DNA from: Phreatobacter stygius
GTDB lineage: Bacteria; Pseudomonadota; Alphaproteobacteria; Rhizobiales; Phreatobacteraceae
DNA: 64,000 nucleotides
Assembly (NCBI RefSeq): GCF_005144885.1
Contig: NZ_CP039690.1
Coordinates: forward strand, 2,679,001 to 2,743,000
Direction of reading: 5' to 3'
Within the stretch, counting starts at the first letter, position 1. Every line of letters starts with the position of its first letter. Made by a program: the position numbers and the translations under genes. Of this stretch, positions 47,368-59,018 are shown piece after piece. The notes under the pieces are model-generated. The model searched no databases and had not been told where the DNA came from. It was given only the letters and a program-made list of their open reading frames with translations.

Positions 47368-48084
47368 ATGACCGCCGAATTGAAGACATTGCGCCGGGAA
47401 CTCGCCGCCGCCCTTCGGCTCGCCGCCAAGTTCGAGCTCAACGAGGGCGTCTGCAACCATTTCTCGGTTGTCGTTCCGGGCAAGGACGAGCGCTTCCTGA
47501 TCAACCCCTATGGCATCCACTGGGCCGAGATGCGGCCGGACGACCTGCTCCTGATCGACGGCGAGGGCACCATTCATGAAGGCTGGGGCGAGGTCGAAGC
47601 CTCGGCGCGCAACATCCACATTGCCGGCCATCGCGCCAATCCGCGCCATCAGGCGATCCTGCACGTGCATATGCCGCATGCCACGGCGCTGACCATGGTC
47701 GAGGACGGCAAGCTGGAAATGGCCCACCAGACCGCTTGCCGGTTTCTCGACCGCACCGCCTATCAGGGTTTCGGCGGCGTGGCGCTGACCGCCGAGGAGG
47801 GCGAGCGCATCGCCCAGGCGCAAAAGGACAATCCGCACGCCGACATCATCTTTCTCGAGCATCACGGCGTGAGCATTGGCGGGCCCTCGGTGGCGGTCGC
47901 CTTCGACGATCTCTACTATCTCGAACGCGCCTGCCGGCAGCAGATCCTGGCGCAGTCGACCGGCAAACCTTTGAAGATCATCCCCGAGGCGCAGGCCAGG
48001 CAGACCGCGCGCGAATGGATGCAGGTGCTCGATTATCAGGCCAACAAGCATTTCGATGCGCTGATGCGGCTGCACGGGCTTTGA
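47368..48084 (+). CDS. Class II aldolase/adducin family protein
   Basis: 238 residues. Family marks: N-terminal AAKFELNEGVCNHFSVVVPG, INPYGIHWAEM, the zinc histidines in ILHVHMPHATAL (near residue 100) and LEHHGVSIGG (near 165). Zinc-dependent aldolases or dehydratases of this fold act on phosphorylated sugars such as fuculose 1-phosphate, but many members are uncharacterised. The gene sits between the infC terminator and hemA. Confidence 0.86.
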   Translation: MTAELKTLRRELAAALRLAAKFELNEGVCNHFSVVVPGKDERFLINPYGIHWAEMRPDDLLLIDGEGTIHEGWGEVEASARNIHIAGHRANPRHQAILHVHMPHATALTMVEDGKLEMAHQTACRFLDRTAYQGFGGVALTAEEGERIAQAQKDNPHADIIFLEHHGVSIGGPSVAVAFDDLYYLERACRQQILAQSTGKPLKIIPEAQARQTAREWMQVLDYQANKHFDALMRLHGL

Positions 48085-48160
48085 GCCGGACGGCCGGCTC
48101 CTGTGCATTTTGCCGCATGGGACGGCAGATTAGAACCGTGCTAAAGCGCTGTTGACCAGT

Positions 48161-48174
48161 TTGATCTTGATCAG
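48161..48174 (+). promoter_or_regulatory. FNR/FixK-like box upstream of hemA
   Basis: TTGATcttgATCAG matches nine of the ten defined bases of TTGAT-N4-ATCAA and is centred about 80 bases before the hemA ATG. In related bacteria hemA responds to oxygen through FnrL or FixK, so this is a plausible site. The same stretch is also close to the end of the aldolase gene, which is 77 bases upstream. Confidence 0.6.
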
Positions 48175-48246
48175 GGCGGCCGTGCAAGGCCGCCCGGTGA
48201 TCGTTGGACCGTCCGTCCTGGCGGCCCGAGCGAGACCGGACCTGCC

Positions 48247-49476
48247 ATGACCTATTCCAGCTTCTTCGAAAATGCCGTCGCCCGGTTGAAGGACGAGCGC
48301 CGTTATCGGGTGTTCGCCGATCTCGAACGGTCGGTCGGCTGCTTCCCGCGGGCCACCTGGCATGGCCCTGACGGCATCAGCGAGGTCATCATCTGGTGCT
48401 CCAACGACTATCTCGGCATGGGCCATCATCCTCAGGTGATCGAGGCCATGGCCGAATGCGCCAGGCGCATGGGCACCGGCGCCGGCGGCACCCGCAACAT
48501 CTCCGGCACCTCGCATCCGATCGTCGAACTGGAGCGCGAGCTGGCCGACCTGCACGGCAAGCAGGCGGCGCTCGTCTTCACCTCGGGTTATGTCTCGAAC
48601 CAGACCGGCATTTCGACCATTGCCAGGCTGATCCCGGATTGCCTGATCCTGTCGGATGCGCTCAACCACAATTCGATGATCGAAGGCATAAGGCAGGCCG
48701 GCTGCGAGAAGCAGGTGTTCCGGCACAACGACCTCGGTCATCTCGAGCAGCTGCTCGCCGCCGCCGGCCGCGAGCGCAACAAGCTGATCGTGTTCGAAAG
48801 CGTCTATTCGATGGACGGCGATATCGCGCCGATCGCGGCCATTTGCGATCTCGCCGAGCGCTATCGCGCCATGACCTATATCGATGAGGTCCATGCCGTC
48901 GGCATGTATGGGCCGCGCGGCGCCGGCATTGCCGAACGTGACGGCATGATGCACCGCCTCGACGTGATCGAAGGCACGCTCGGCAAGGCCTTCGGCGTCA
49001 TGGGCGGCTATATCACCGGTGATGCCGTCTTGATCGATGCGGTGCGCAGCCACGCCGCCGGCTTCATTTTCACCACGGCGCTGCCGCCGGCGATCGCCAG
49101 CGCGGCGGTGACCTCGATCCGCCATCTGAAGGGCTCGTCGCTGGAACGGTCGGCCCAGCAGCGCCAGGCGGCCCGCACCAAGCGCGTGCTGGCGCTCGCC
49201 GGCTTGCCTGTCATGGACAGCCAGACCCATATCGTGCCGGTGCTGGTGGGCGATGCCGAGAAGTGCAAGGCGGCCAGCGATCGCCTGTTGCGGCACCACG
49301 GCATCTATATCCAGCCGATCAATTATCCGACCGTGCCGCGCGGCGCGGAGCGGCTTCGAATCACGCCTGGGCCGGCGCATTCCGATGTGATGATCGACGA
49401 TCTCGCCGCGGGCCTCCTCGAGGTCTGGCTGGCGCTCGATTTGCCGCTCAAGGCCTGGGCCGCGGCGGCGGAATAG
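48247..49476 (+). CDS. hemA: 5-aminolevulinate synthase
   Basis: 409 residues, PLP enzyme of the alpha-oxoamine synthase family. Condenses glycine and succinyl-CoA to 5-aminolevulinate, the first step of haem synthesis in alphaproteobacteria. Marks: [55 protein letters not shown] (PLP-binding Asp and His) and [15 protein letters not shown], where the lysine near residue 248 holds PLP; end [13 protein letters not shown]. An FNR/FixK-like box lies upstream. Confidence 0.97.
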   Translation: MTYSSFFENAVARLKDERRYRVFADLERSVGCFPRATWHGPDGISEVIIWCSNDYLGMGHHPQVIEAMAECARRMGTGAGGTRNISGTSHPIVELERELADLHGKQAALVFTSGYVSNQTGISTIARLIPDCLILSDALNHNSMIEGIRQAGCEKQVFRHNDLGHLEQLLAAAGRERNKLIVFESVYSMDGDIAPIAAICDLAERYRAMTYIDEVHAVGMYGPRGAGIAERDGMMHRLDVIEGTLGKAFGVMGGYITGDAVLIDAVRSHAAGFIFTTALPPAIASAAVTSIRHLKGSSLERSAQQRQAARTKRVLALAGLPVMDSQTHIVPVLVGDAEKCKAASDRLLRHHGIYIQPINYPTVPRGAERLRITPGPAHSDVMIDDLAAGLLEVWLALDLPLKAWAAAAE

Positions 49477-49480
49477 CCGC

Positions 49481-50437
49481 TCAGGCGGTCGTCAGGTCGG
49501 GCACCAGCCGGGCGCGTGCCATCGGCAGGCGCGACACGATCCGGTCGATTTCAGCCGGTCGCATCAGCCGGAACCGCACCGGCGCCTTGTGGACATCGGT
49601 CAGCGGCTTGCCGGCGGCGACGCGCCAGCCATGCACCAGCGCCTCATAGGTATGGGCATCGACGCCGGCGACATGGCAGACCGCGCCGAGCGCCTTCTCG
49701 TCGTCGCGCTCGATGAGCTTGCGGCCAGCCTCGGCATCCCGGCCGATCGAGCGCATGATGAGATCGATCGCGGATAGAATTTCGCGCTTTTCGGCCAGTT
49801 TCGAGACGGTGTCGATCAGCGCGTCGCCGGTCAGGACCTCCTCTTGCGAGATCTTGAACTTTTTGGCGATGTCGGCCGGACAATCGGTTCTTTGTCCGAG
49901 CAACGAGCGGATCGCCGGATCAGAACCGAGCCGGGCGACAATGTCGCCGAAGCCCTCGGCCGACAGCCGGGCGCCCTGATTGCGCACCAGCACGGCGATC
50001 GTCGTACTCTCGCCGATCCGCGCGATGGTATCGGCGAGCGGGCCCGACAGGGCTTGCCGCTTGGCAATGATCCGCATGTGATCCTGCCGCTCGGCGGTGC
50101 AGACCCCGACAAGCAACGTGTCGCTCATGTCGGGCGCCATCAGGATCACTTCGGCGACGGCGACCGTGTCGCAGGCCAGCGCCATGCTGGCCTCCGGCAG
50201 GGCAGCGACGCAACGCGCCAGTTTCGGCGAGGCGCGAACGCGGCTCGACAAGGGCGCTTCCCGCAACGCCTGGGCCACGATGAGGTCGAGCACCAGAGCC
50301 TTGCGGCTTTCGGCGTCAGGGCGTTCACGGACGATCTCGTCGACAAGCTCTTCGACCAGCGCGCCGCGCAGCTTCGGTGCGAGCTCGCCAATCATCGCAT
50401 TGATCGGTTCTAGTGCCGCGGCGATATTCGATGTCAT
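49481..50437 (-). CDS. DUF2336 family protein, first copy
   Basis: 318 residues, helical throughout, no membrane segment or signal. DUF2336 marks include AIRSLLGQRTDCPADIAKKF near residue 180 and a run of short helical repeats in which leucines and alanines alternate (HEAT-like look). Role unknown in general. It is convergent with hemA (4 bases between stops) and downstream of a second DUF2336 gene in the same direction, with a 287-bp AT-rich spacer between them. Confidence 0.75.
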   Translation of the reverse strand: MTSNIAAALEPINAMIGELAPKLRGALVEELVDEIVRERPDAESRKALVLDLIVAQALREAPLSSRVRASPKLARCVAALPEASMALACDTVAVAEVILMAPDMSDTLLVGVCTAERQDHMRIIAKRQALSGPLADTIARIGESTTIAVLVRNQGARLSAEGFGDIVARLGSDPAIRSLLGQRTDCPADIAKKFKISQEEVLTGDALIDTVSKLAEKREILSAIDLIMRSIGRDAEAGRKLIERDDEKALGAVCHVAGVDAHTYEALVHGWRVAAGKPLTDVHKAPVRFRLMRPAEIDRIVSRLPMARARLVPDLTTA

Positions 50438-50724
50438 CGGCCATGACCTTTTTTTGCACCATGACCTAAATGTATTAACTAGATCTAAAGGTGAGCGCCT
50501 GACCAAAGCACTCGAAAAGCTTCGTTTGACTGCGATCTGATTCAGAATAACTATATATGTGACAGGAATATTATAATATAGTCTTGTTTATTGTTAGAGA
50601 TATGAGTGGGCCAGGCAGGAATTGGAGTAAAAAGGCAAGTATCACGACGCGATACGGCATGCCGTTCGCCCCAGATGCTCGGAGGGCAACGGCGGCAAGC
50701 CCATGCATTCCGTTAGGGAATGTG
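50438..50724. other. AT-rich spacer between the two DUF2336 genes
   Basis: 287 bases with much more A and T than the surroundings, mainly 50450-50610. It includes a perfect 12-base palindrome ATATTATAATAT at 50568-50579. It is probably the promoter region of the downstream DUF2336 gene on the minus strand; no promoter can be named with certainty. A plus-strand frame from 50602 is too weak to call. Confidence 0.4.
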
Positions 50725-51879
50725 TTATTTCTGCCCGATTATGACGTTATCCGGAATATCGATCAGGAATTGCTCGACGGTGCCAATGTCGTCATCGCGG
50801 CGGTGGAGCGGCGCCAGCCGGGCATCGACCGCGGAGTCCTCCAGGCAGCGGTAGCGGCCGAGCAGGAAGCGCGGGTCGGGCATGGGCTTGCGCCAGCGCC
50901 GATGAATCGCCGCGATCAGCGTGAGATAGACCTGCTCGTCGAGGCCCAGGGCACGGGCAATGGCCTCGAACGGTTCGATCCGGGTGCGCCCGAGGGTTGC
51001 GAGCACCGCGTCGTGATCGAGATCGAGCATGACCGTCAGCATGTCCATGGCCGGCAGCGCCCGATCGGTCGCACTCAGCAGCGTCACGGCTTCGCCGAGC
51101 GATAGTGCGCCGGCCTGGACGGCGTCGCGCACCTCCTGCGTGGTCATTTCGGAGCCGTGATCCAACCGGAGCCGTCGCGCCTTGGCCGAGGTCGCATCCG
51201 AGGCGCTCTGGCGCGCCGCGGTCACCACGGCCCGGTCGAGCTTTTCATAAAGCCGCGCCTTCAGCTGGTCGGAGATGAGGCCGACCAGCCGGCGAACCTG
51301 TTCGCCGTCGAGATCCGTCCGGGCGCAAAGATGTTCCTGCAGCGCGCGGTCGTGCGACGCGCGCGCCAGCATCAGGTTCAAGGCCCTGGCCGGCAAGGGC
51401 GCGCGGCAATTCGAGGCCAGCGCCCTGATCGTGCGGGCATCGCCGGCTTCGGCCAATGCCTCGGCCGCCTCGGCCGTCAGGTCGGCGCGCGCCGCGATGA
51501 TCCGCATGTCGAGGAACCGCCGGGTCTGGCCGAGCAGCCGGACGGCCGGGCCGTCGGCCGCCAACTCGGTGCCGGCCTCTGCCCGCATGATCTCCGCGAT
51601 CAAAGCTCCGTCGGCCTCGACCGCCGCGGCGATGGCCGGCAGGTCATAATCCAGCGCGCCGAAATCGCGGGCGAAGTCGAGCCGGCCGGCGATCGGCACG
51701 CGGGGCAGCAGGTGCGCCACGATATGGTCGAGCTGAGCCCGGGCGCGGCTCGACAGCCGCCGGCCGGTCGTGCCCATCTGCTCGAGGATGTCGGCGACCA
51801 GGGCCTGCTGCGCCTCGGCCGGCAGCCGGTCGATGGCGACCAGCACTGATTCCACCGAGCTGTCGAGTGAACTGGGCAT
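50725..51879 (-). CDS. DUF2336 family protein, second copy
   Basis: 384 residues, helical, cytosolic. Shows DUF2336-like helices (LPARALNLMLARASHDRALQ, DGEQVRRLVGLISDQLKARL) and an acidic C-terminus. It shares architecture with the neighbour at 49481-50437 but little obvious sequence, so the two are diverged paralogues or fold neighbours. No known reaction. The divergent side is a short spacer and then the GT2 gene, also on the minus strand (92 bases). Confidence 0.7.
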   Translation of the reverse strand: MPSSLDSSVESVLVAIDRLPAEAQQALVADILEQMGTTGRRLSSRARAQLDHIVAHLLPRVPIAGRLDFARDFGALDYDLPAIAAAVEADGALIAEIMRAEAGTELAADGPAVRLLGQTRRFLDMRIIAARADLTAEAAEALAEAGDARTIRALASNCRAPLPARALNLMLARASHDRALQEHLCARTDLDGEQVRRLVGLISDQLKARLYEKLDRAVVTAARQSASDATSAKARRLRLDHGSEMTTQEVRDAVQAGALSLGEAVTLLSATDRALPAMDMLTVMLDLDHDAVLATLGRTRIEPFEAIARALGLDEQVYLTLIAAIHRRWRKPMPDPRFLLGRYRCLEDSAVDARLAPLHRRDDDIGTVEQFLIDIPDNVIIGQK

Positions 51880-51971
51880 TGGCTGCCATGCCGATGGGTT
51901 GCCGCGGCAGGATGCGGCGGGTCCCGATAAGGCCGCGTAAATGCGATCGCAGAGAATCGGTCCGAACCGGG

Positions 51972-52556
51972 CTAGATATCGAGCGGTGTCGCCCGCGACC
52001 GCAGCACGCTGATGCCGCGCCGGCCGATGGACCGGGCGAAGGCGCGCTCGCTGCCCTGGCCGGGCCGATGTCCGCCGCGCGAGCGATAATGCGCGGTATT
52101 GATCAAGAGGCCCTGGCTCGCGGCCGGACCGAAGCCAAGTGCAAAGCCGAGGCGCGCCCGGAAACTGGTCAGTTTTGGCGCCATGCCGAAACCGTCGACG
52201 CCGTGGGCGAAGATCGCCGCGCGGCGCCTGGCCTCGCCGTGCCGCGAGACGTTTTCCAGAAAGCTGCGAACCTCCCGGATCCAGCCTTCGTCGAGCACCA
52301 CGCCCGGCGCAATGAACAGGAGCCAGGGCGCCTTGGCGGCGGCTGCCGCTTCGGCGAGACGGGCGCCGCGATCGGCCGAGCCCTTCAACAGGCGGCAGCC
52401 GGCAATGTCGGCGACCGCCTCGGTCTCGTCGGTCGAGCCGCCATCGACCAGGATCGCTTCGACGATGAGGCCGTCGGCGGCGCCCGCCACCAGCGAGGCG
52501 AGCGTCGGGACGAGCCTGCGCTCGTCGTTCAAGGTCGGGATCACCACGCTCAGCAA
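51972..52556 (-). CDS. Glycosyltransferase family 2, small
   Basis: 194 residues. GT-A fold start LSVVIPTLNDERRLVPTL and the metal-binding region AILVDGGSTDETEAVA, followed by SADRGARLAEAAAAAKAPWL, a layout like the short TIGR04283-type transferases. The C-terminal third lacks membrane helices. Acceptor unknown. The gene reads away from ppdK, with a 182-bp spacer that presumably holds both promoters. Confidence 0.8.
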   Translation of the reverse strand: MLSVVIPTLNDERRLVPTLASLVAGAADGLIVEAILVDGGSTDETEAVADIAGCRLLKGSADRGARLAEAAAAAKAPWLLFIAPGVVLDEGWIREVRSFLENVSRHGEARRRAAIFAHGVDGFGMAPKLTSFRARLGFALGFGPAASQGLLINTAHYRSRGGHRPGQGSERAFARSIGRRGISVLRSRATPLDI

Positions 52557-52738
52557 GACGGCCGGTCCTTTTGCAGCGCAGTATAACGATGTCGCACTGC
52601 GTTCATCCAGCCTTCATTCAAAGGGCAGCAAAACACCGGGCCCGGCTGGCTTGAACCGGCCGAGGTTGAAATGCGCCACGGAAAGCGCCTAAACAGACGC
52701 GCCGTGGCGGCGAGCGTGCGGCGCAAGATCGGAACGGG

Positions 52739-55426
<2,688 letters not shown>

Positions 55427-55521
55427 GCCGCGGCGCATCGGCCTGATGGCACGGCTGGTCCGTGCCGCCGTTCCGTGTCAGGGTCGCAAACCCGACGACC
55501 CTGAAGCCGAAGAGCGCCGCC

Positions 55522-55806
55522 GTGACCGACGACACCAGCCGCACGATCCCGATCACCGGTCTCGTCTTTGTTCTTGTCATGCTGGTGGCCGGGCTCGCCC
55601 TGGCTCTGCTGCTCAAGGCCTATCCCGGGCTCGGCGAGACCGTGCCCGGCCTGATGTGGCTGCTGGTCGCGGCGCTGGTCTTTGATGTTGCGGTCAATGC
55701 GCTCGCCACGCGCGGCGTTGCGCAGGCGCTGACCATGCCCTGGCGTGTCGGCGGCTTTTGCGCCGGCGCCGTCGTCCAGCATTTTACCTCCACCTATGCC
55801 CTCTGA
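55522..55806 (+). CDS. Small predicted membrane protein
   Basis: 94 residues from the GTG at 55522; another GTG at 55462 would add 20 residues. Two or three hydrophobic helices (ITGLVFVLVMLVAGLALALL, VPGLMWLLVAALVFDVAVNA) and a loop with GGFCAGAVVQHF. No family recognised. It follows ppdK on the same strand (95 bases) and precedes the meaB leader region. Both candidate starts are GTG, so the start is uncertain. Confidence 0.55.
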   Translation: MTDDTSRTIPITGLVFVLVMLVAGLALALLLKAYPGLGETVPGLMWLLVAALVFDVAVNALATRGVAQALTMPWRVGGFCAGAVVQHFTSTYAL

Positions 55807-55822
55807 CGCTTCGACCGCGTCA

Positions 55823-55894
55823 ATGGCCGGCCCGATGATCCGCGGACGTTCCAAAGGGCGTTTCATGGGGCGTTCCATGGGGCGTTCCACGTGA
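55823..55894 (+). CDS. Possible 23-codon leader peptide overlapping meaB
   Basis: ATG at 55823 to TGA at 55892-55894, whose last 4 bases overlap the GTG start of meaB (GTGA). The tail MGRSMGRST comes from 12-bp repeats in which each copy encodes GRS plus one residue. The overlap suggests translational coupling. There is no good ribosome binding site, so expression is unproven. Confidence 0.3.
   Translation: MAGPMIRGRSKGRFMGRSMGRST
55844..55891 (+). repeat. Four tandem copies of a 12-bp unit before the meaB start
   Basis: Copies at 55844, 55856, 55868 and 55880 of a unit close to GGGCGTTCCATG, with one to three changes each. The last copy ends on the G of the meaB GTG. The repeat length is a multiple of three, so copy-number change would keep the leader frame open. 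Confidence 0.85.
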
Positions 55895-56832
55895 AACCCT
55901 TCACGCTCGAAGCGGTCCGGGCTGGCGGCAAGCGCGCCATTGCCCAGGCGCTCGCCGCGATCGAGACCATGGCGGGTCAGGCCGAACTCGCGGCCTTTCT
56001 CGACCAGGCTTGTCGTGAGGCCAGGGGCGCCACTCTCGGCTTGACCGGCCCGCCGGGCGTCGGCAAGTCGACCTTGACCAATGTGCTGGTGCAGCGCTGG
56101 CGCGCACGTGGCGAAACCGTCGGCGTCGTCGCGGTCGATCCATCCTCGCGCCGGACCGGCGGGGCGTTGCTTGGCGACCGCGCCCGGATTTCCACCGACC
56201 CGGCCGACAGGAACGTCTTCGTGCGCTCGATGGCGGCCCGCGATCGGCTCGGCGGCCTGTCCGACCAGACGGTGGCGGCCATGGTGGTGATGCGCGCGGT
56301 GTTCGACCGGGTGCTGATCGAGAGCGTCGGCATCGGTCAATCCGAAGCCGATGTCGGCATGGTCGCCGACACGGTGGTGTTGTGCATTCAGCCGGGTTCC
56401 GGCGACAGCCTGCAGTTCATGAAGGCCGGCGTCATGGAATTGCCCGATGTCATCGCCGTCACCAAGGCCGACATGGGCGACGCCGCAAGGCGGGCCAAGG
56501 CCGATGTCGAGGGCGCGCTGACGCTTGTGGCCCAGGACCCGGGCGCCTGGGTCGCGCCGGTGGTGCTGATCTCGTCGGCGACCGGCGATGGCATGGACGG
56601 GCTCGACGCGGCGATCGAGAGCCACCGGCGCTGGCTCGGCACCGAGCGGCTGGCGATGCGCCGCCGCGCCCAGGAAGCGCAGTGGATCGAGGAGGTCGTG
56701 CGCAGCCGCTTCGGCACCGCCGGCCTGGACGCGGCGCGGGCCGTGCCGGTCACGGCGACGGGTCCATTTGCCCGCGAGCATGCCGTCACCACCGCGCTGA
56801 ACCGGCTTCTGACGCGCTCTGAACGTCATTAA
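55891..56832 (+). CDS. meaB: Methylmalonyl-CoA mutase-associated GTPase MeaB
   Basis: 313 residues, G3E-family GTPase (also named ArgK). Walker A GLTGPPGVGKSTLTN near residue 52, VVAVDPSSRRTGGALLGDRA, Walker B region DRVLIESVGIGQSEADVG and base-specificity VTKAD. It protects and reloads adenosylcobalamin-dependent acyl-CoA mutases. No mutase gene is in the window. GTG start overlapping a possible leader peptide encoded by a 12-bp repeat. Confidence 0.92.
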   Translation: MKPFTLEAVRAGGKRAIAQALAAIETMAGQAELAAFLDQACREARGATLGLTGPPGVGKSTLTNVLVQRWRARGETVGVVAVDPSSRRTGGALLGDRARISTDPADRNVFVRSMAARDRLGGLSDQTVAAMVVMRAVFDRVLIESVGIGQSEADVGMVADTVVLCIQPGSGDSLQFMKAGVMELPDVIAVTKADMGDAARRAKADVEGALTLVAQDPGAWVAPVVLISSATGDGMDGLDAAIESHRRWLGTERLAMRRRAQEAQWIEEVVRSRFGTAGLDAARAVPVTATGPFAREHAVTTALNRLLTRSERH

Positions 56833-56931
56833 CGCGCCCTCAACCTTACCCAGGCAATAAGGTTGATATCCGGTCACCATGTTCTGGGGCCGGTTTGTTC
56901 TGTGGCGTGTTTCGCGTGGAGTGCGTTGCGT

Positions 56932-58452
56932 ATGCGTGCGTTGCGTCGGCGTTCTGCGTCCGGAGTCCGTTCGGCCGCCCTGGTTCCGGGCCTGGCCGCG
57001 TCCATCCTGGTCCTGTCCTGCCAGTCGGTCGCCTATCAGGACCTCGTGAGCTATCTCGCCCAGCGTTCGGGCGTCGACCAGACCTGGCGCCGGCACGTGG
57101 CGAGCCTGGTCCGGCCGCAAATGACCATGGCGAGCTTCGCCTTCGCCCGCCCCATGCCGCGCGAAGAGGCTCAGCCGAACCGGGTGCTGGCGCATTTCGA
57201 TGCCGCCGGCGCCGGACGTGCCAATCCCCGTTCCGGCGACCGCCTGGTTGGACCGGCGGTCGGCGCCGGCACCGGCCGGGCGGTCGTCTATCCGGCAGTC
57301 AATCGCGAGGCCAAGAGCGACCTTCTGGTCGAACGGGCGCGGCTTCGGCCGAGCCTCACCGCGGCGCAGCCGACCACGGCGCTGCTCCAGGCGCCTGCGG
57401 ACCTGACGACGATCGCCCGCTTCAGCCATGACCCGGCGGTCGAACGCACCGATACCGAGCACTCGCCTTTGGCTCTCGGCGGCGTCCAGCTTGCGTCGAT
57501 CGCGCCGGAGGCGGTGCTCGACGACCGTTCCGCGGCAGCCCGCCTCGGCCTCGCCGGGCCGGCGATCGGGCCGGCCGATCCGGTCGTGGCCGAGGACCGT
57601 CCAAGCAACGGCCAATCGCACAACGGCCAGTCGACCGACAGCCAATCGACCGATGGGCGGTCGGGCGACGAGCGTCGTTTCGCCACCGAACTCACCGAGG
57701 AGCGCGCCGGCATTGCGATATCAGGCGACGGGCCGCTGGCGCGCGCCGGTGCCGGCTTCGGTGCCCCGGCACTGCCGCTCGAAAATGAGCCATTCCGGGT
57801 CGCCACGACCCATGAGCCGGTCGCCGGCTTCGATCCGATCCTCGGCGCCTTTGCCACCGATCGGCGCGGTGACCGTCCGGATCCGGCGCTCGCGCGCGCC
57901 TTCCGCACGCCTGGCCCGCTCAGGCTCGAGGAACCGTCGCCGGCCCGGCTGACCCGCACCGGCCATCCGGTCCTGGCGCTCGCATTGTCCGGTCCGGCGC
58001 TGGCGCGCGCCGAGAAGTGCCTGTCTGAAGCGGTCTATTGGGAGGCCCGCAGCGAGCCGGAACGTGGCCAGATGGCGGTCGCGCAGGTGGTGGTCAACCG
58101 CGCGGTTTCCGGCTTCTATCCACGCGACATCTGCGGCGTCGTCTACCAGAATGCCCACCGCTATCTCGCCTGCCAGTTCACCTTCGCCTGTGAAGGCCGC
58201 CGCAGCCTGGCGCCGACCGAGGTGGAGCCCTGGACGCAGGCAAGCCGCATCGCCCGCGACATGCTGGCCGGTCGCACCTGGATCGCCGAGGTTGGTCACG
58301 CGACCCACTATCACGCGACCTATGTCAGGCCCTGGTGGGCGCGCTCGATGAACCGGCTGCAGCAGATCGGCGTCCATGTGTTCTACCGACCGCGGCAATG
58401 GGATCCCCTGCCGCAAGTGCAGCTGACCCAACAGCCGCCCCATCAAAGCTGA
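56932..58452 (+). CDS. SleB-type cell wall hydrolase with long low-complexity N-terminal region
   Basis: 506 residues. After an N-terminal hydrophobic stretch (AALVPGLAASILVLSC), residues about 60-350 are Pro/Ala/Arg-rich and probably disordered, including a SNGQSHNGQSTDSQSTDG run. The hydrolase domain is at about 365-500: CLSEAVYWEARSEPERGQMA (catalytic Glu), VAQVVVNRAVSGFYPRDICG, YHATYVRPWWARSM. SleB-like enzymes open peptidoglycan; in non-sporeformers they act in wall turnover. ATG 56932 has GGAG nearby. Confidence 0.85.
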   Translation: MRALRRRSASGVRSAALVPGLAASILVLSCQSVAYQDLVSYLAQRSGVDQTWRRHVASLVRPQMTMASFAFARPMPREEAQPNRVLAHFDAAGAGRANPRSGDRLVGPAVGAGTGRAVVYPAVNREAKSDLLVERARLRPSLTAAQPTTALLQAPADLTTIARFSHDPAVERTDTEHSPLALGGVQLASIAPEAVLDDRSAAARLGLAGPAIGPADPVVAEDRPSNGQSHNGQSTDSQSTDGRSGDERRFATELTEERAGIAISGDGPLARAGAGFGAPALPLENEPFRVATTHEPVAGFDPILGAFATDRRGDRPDPALARAFRTPGPLRLEEPSPARLTRTGHPVLALALSGPALARAEKCLSEAVYWEARSEPERGQMAVAQVVVNRAVSGFYPRDICGVVYQNAHRYLACQFTFACEGRRSLAPTEVEPWTQASRIARDMLAGRTWIAEVGHATHYHATYVRPWWARSMNRLQQIGVHVFYRPRQWDPLPQVQLTQQPPHQS

Positions 58453-58602
58453 GCGCGCCGGCGGCGATCACGGCTTGTCACGCCCGGATCAATCGCACGT
58501 GACCGGCGTAACCAATGGTCGTTTCCAGGGGTACTGGCAGCAGAGGCGCAGGAGGCGCTTCCGCACAATCGAAGCCAGAACCCAAGGAAACGGAGAACGA
58601 CC

Positions 58603-58842
58603 ATGAAGAAGCTCATCCTCGCCGCCGCCCTGACCGCCGCCTCGCTCGTTCCGGCTTTCGCGGAAGGCCAGGGCCCCCATTTCTACGGCACCCCCGAGCG
58701 TCAGGTGACGAACACTCGGGAGTTTGGGACCCTGCGCGAATTCAGCCTGCGCCGCGCACCGGCGCCGGTCGCGACAACCTCCGGCTTGTCGCAGCTGAAT
58801 GACCGGCAGGCCTATCCGATGGCCGCCGTCTCGCAGCAATAA
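58603..58842 (+). CDS. Small secreted protein of unknown function
   Basis: 79 residues. Signal peptide MKKLILAAALTAASLVPAFA with cleavage after AFA, then a short polar mature part of about 59 residues (EFGTLREFSLRRAP; LSQLNDRQAYPMAAVSQQ). AAGGAAACGGAG before the ATG supports the start. No cysteines and no known family. Confidence 0.7.
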   Translation: MKKLILAAALTAASLVPAFAEGQGPHFYGTPERQVTNTREFGTLREFSLRRAPAPVATTSGLSQLNDRQAYPMAAVSQQ

Positions 58843-58864
58843 ATCGCATCGACCATGCCGTCTC

Positions 58865-58887
58865 GCGCCGGGGCCTGCCCCCGGCGC
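58865..58887 (+). terminator. GC-rich hairpin after the small secreted protein
   Basis: GCGCCGGGG and CCCCGGCGC pair perfectly over 9 bases with a 5-base loop, 22 bases after the stop. Only two T follow, so it may be a Rho-independent-like or merely a stabilising hairpin. Confidence 0.45.
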
Positions 58888-59018
58888 TTGCCGTTGCCGG
58901 CTTGCCCATTACGTCATCGCATGGGAGTCATTACGGCTTTTCGTTTTGCCTTCGCGGCTTCCGCTCCTAGGTTGAGCTGCGCCCGTGTATCAGCACGACG
59001 CGAATTCCGGAGAGACCC

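Noticed and set aside
50584-51105. A plus-strand frame beginning in the AT-rich spacer and running into the DUF2336 gene
   Set aside because: Only the first 40 codons are not antisense of DUF2336, and they have no ribosome binding site or family.
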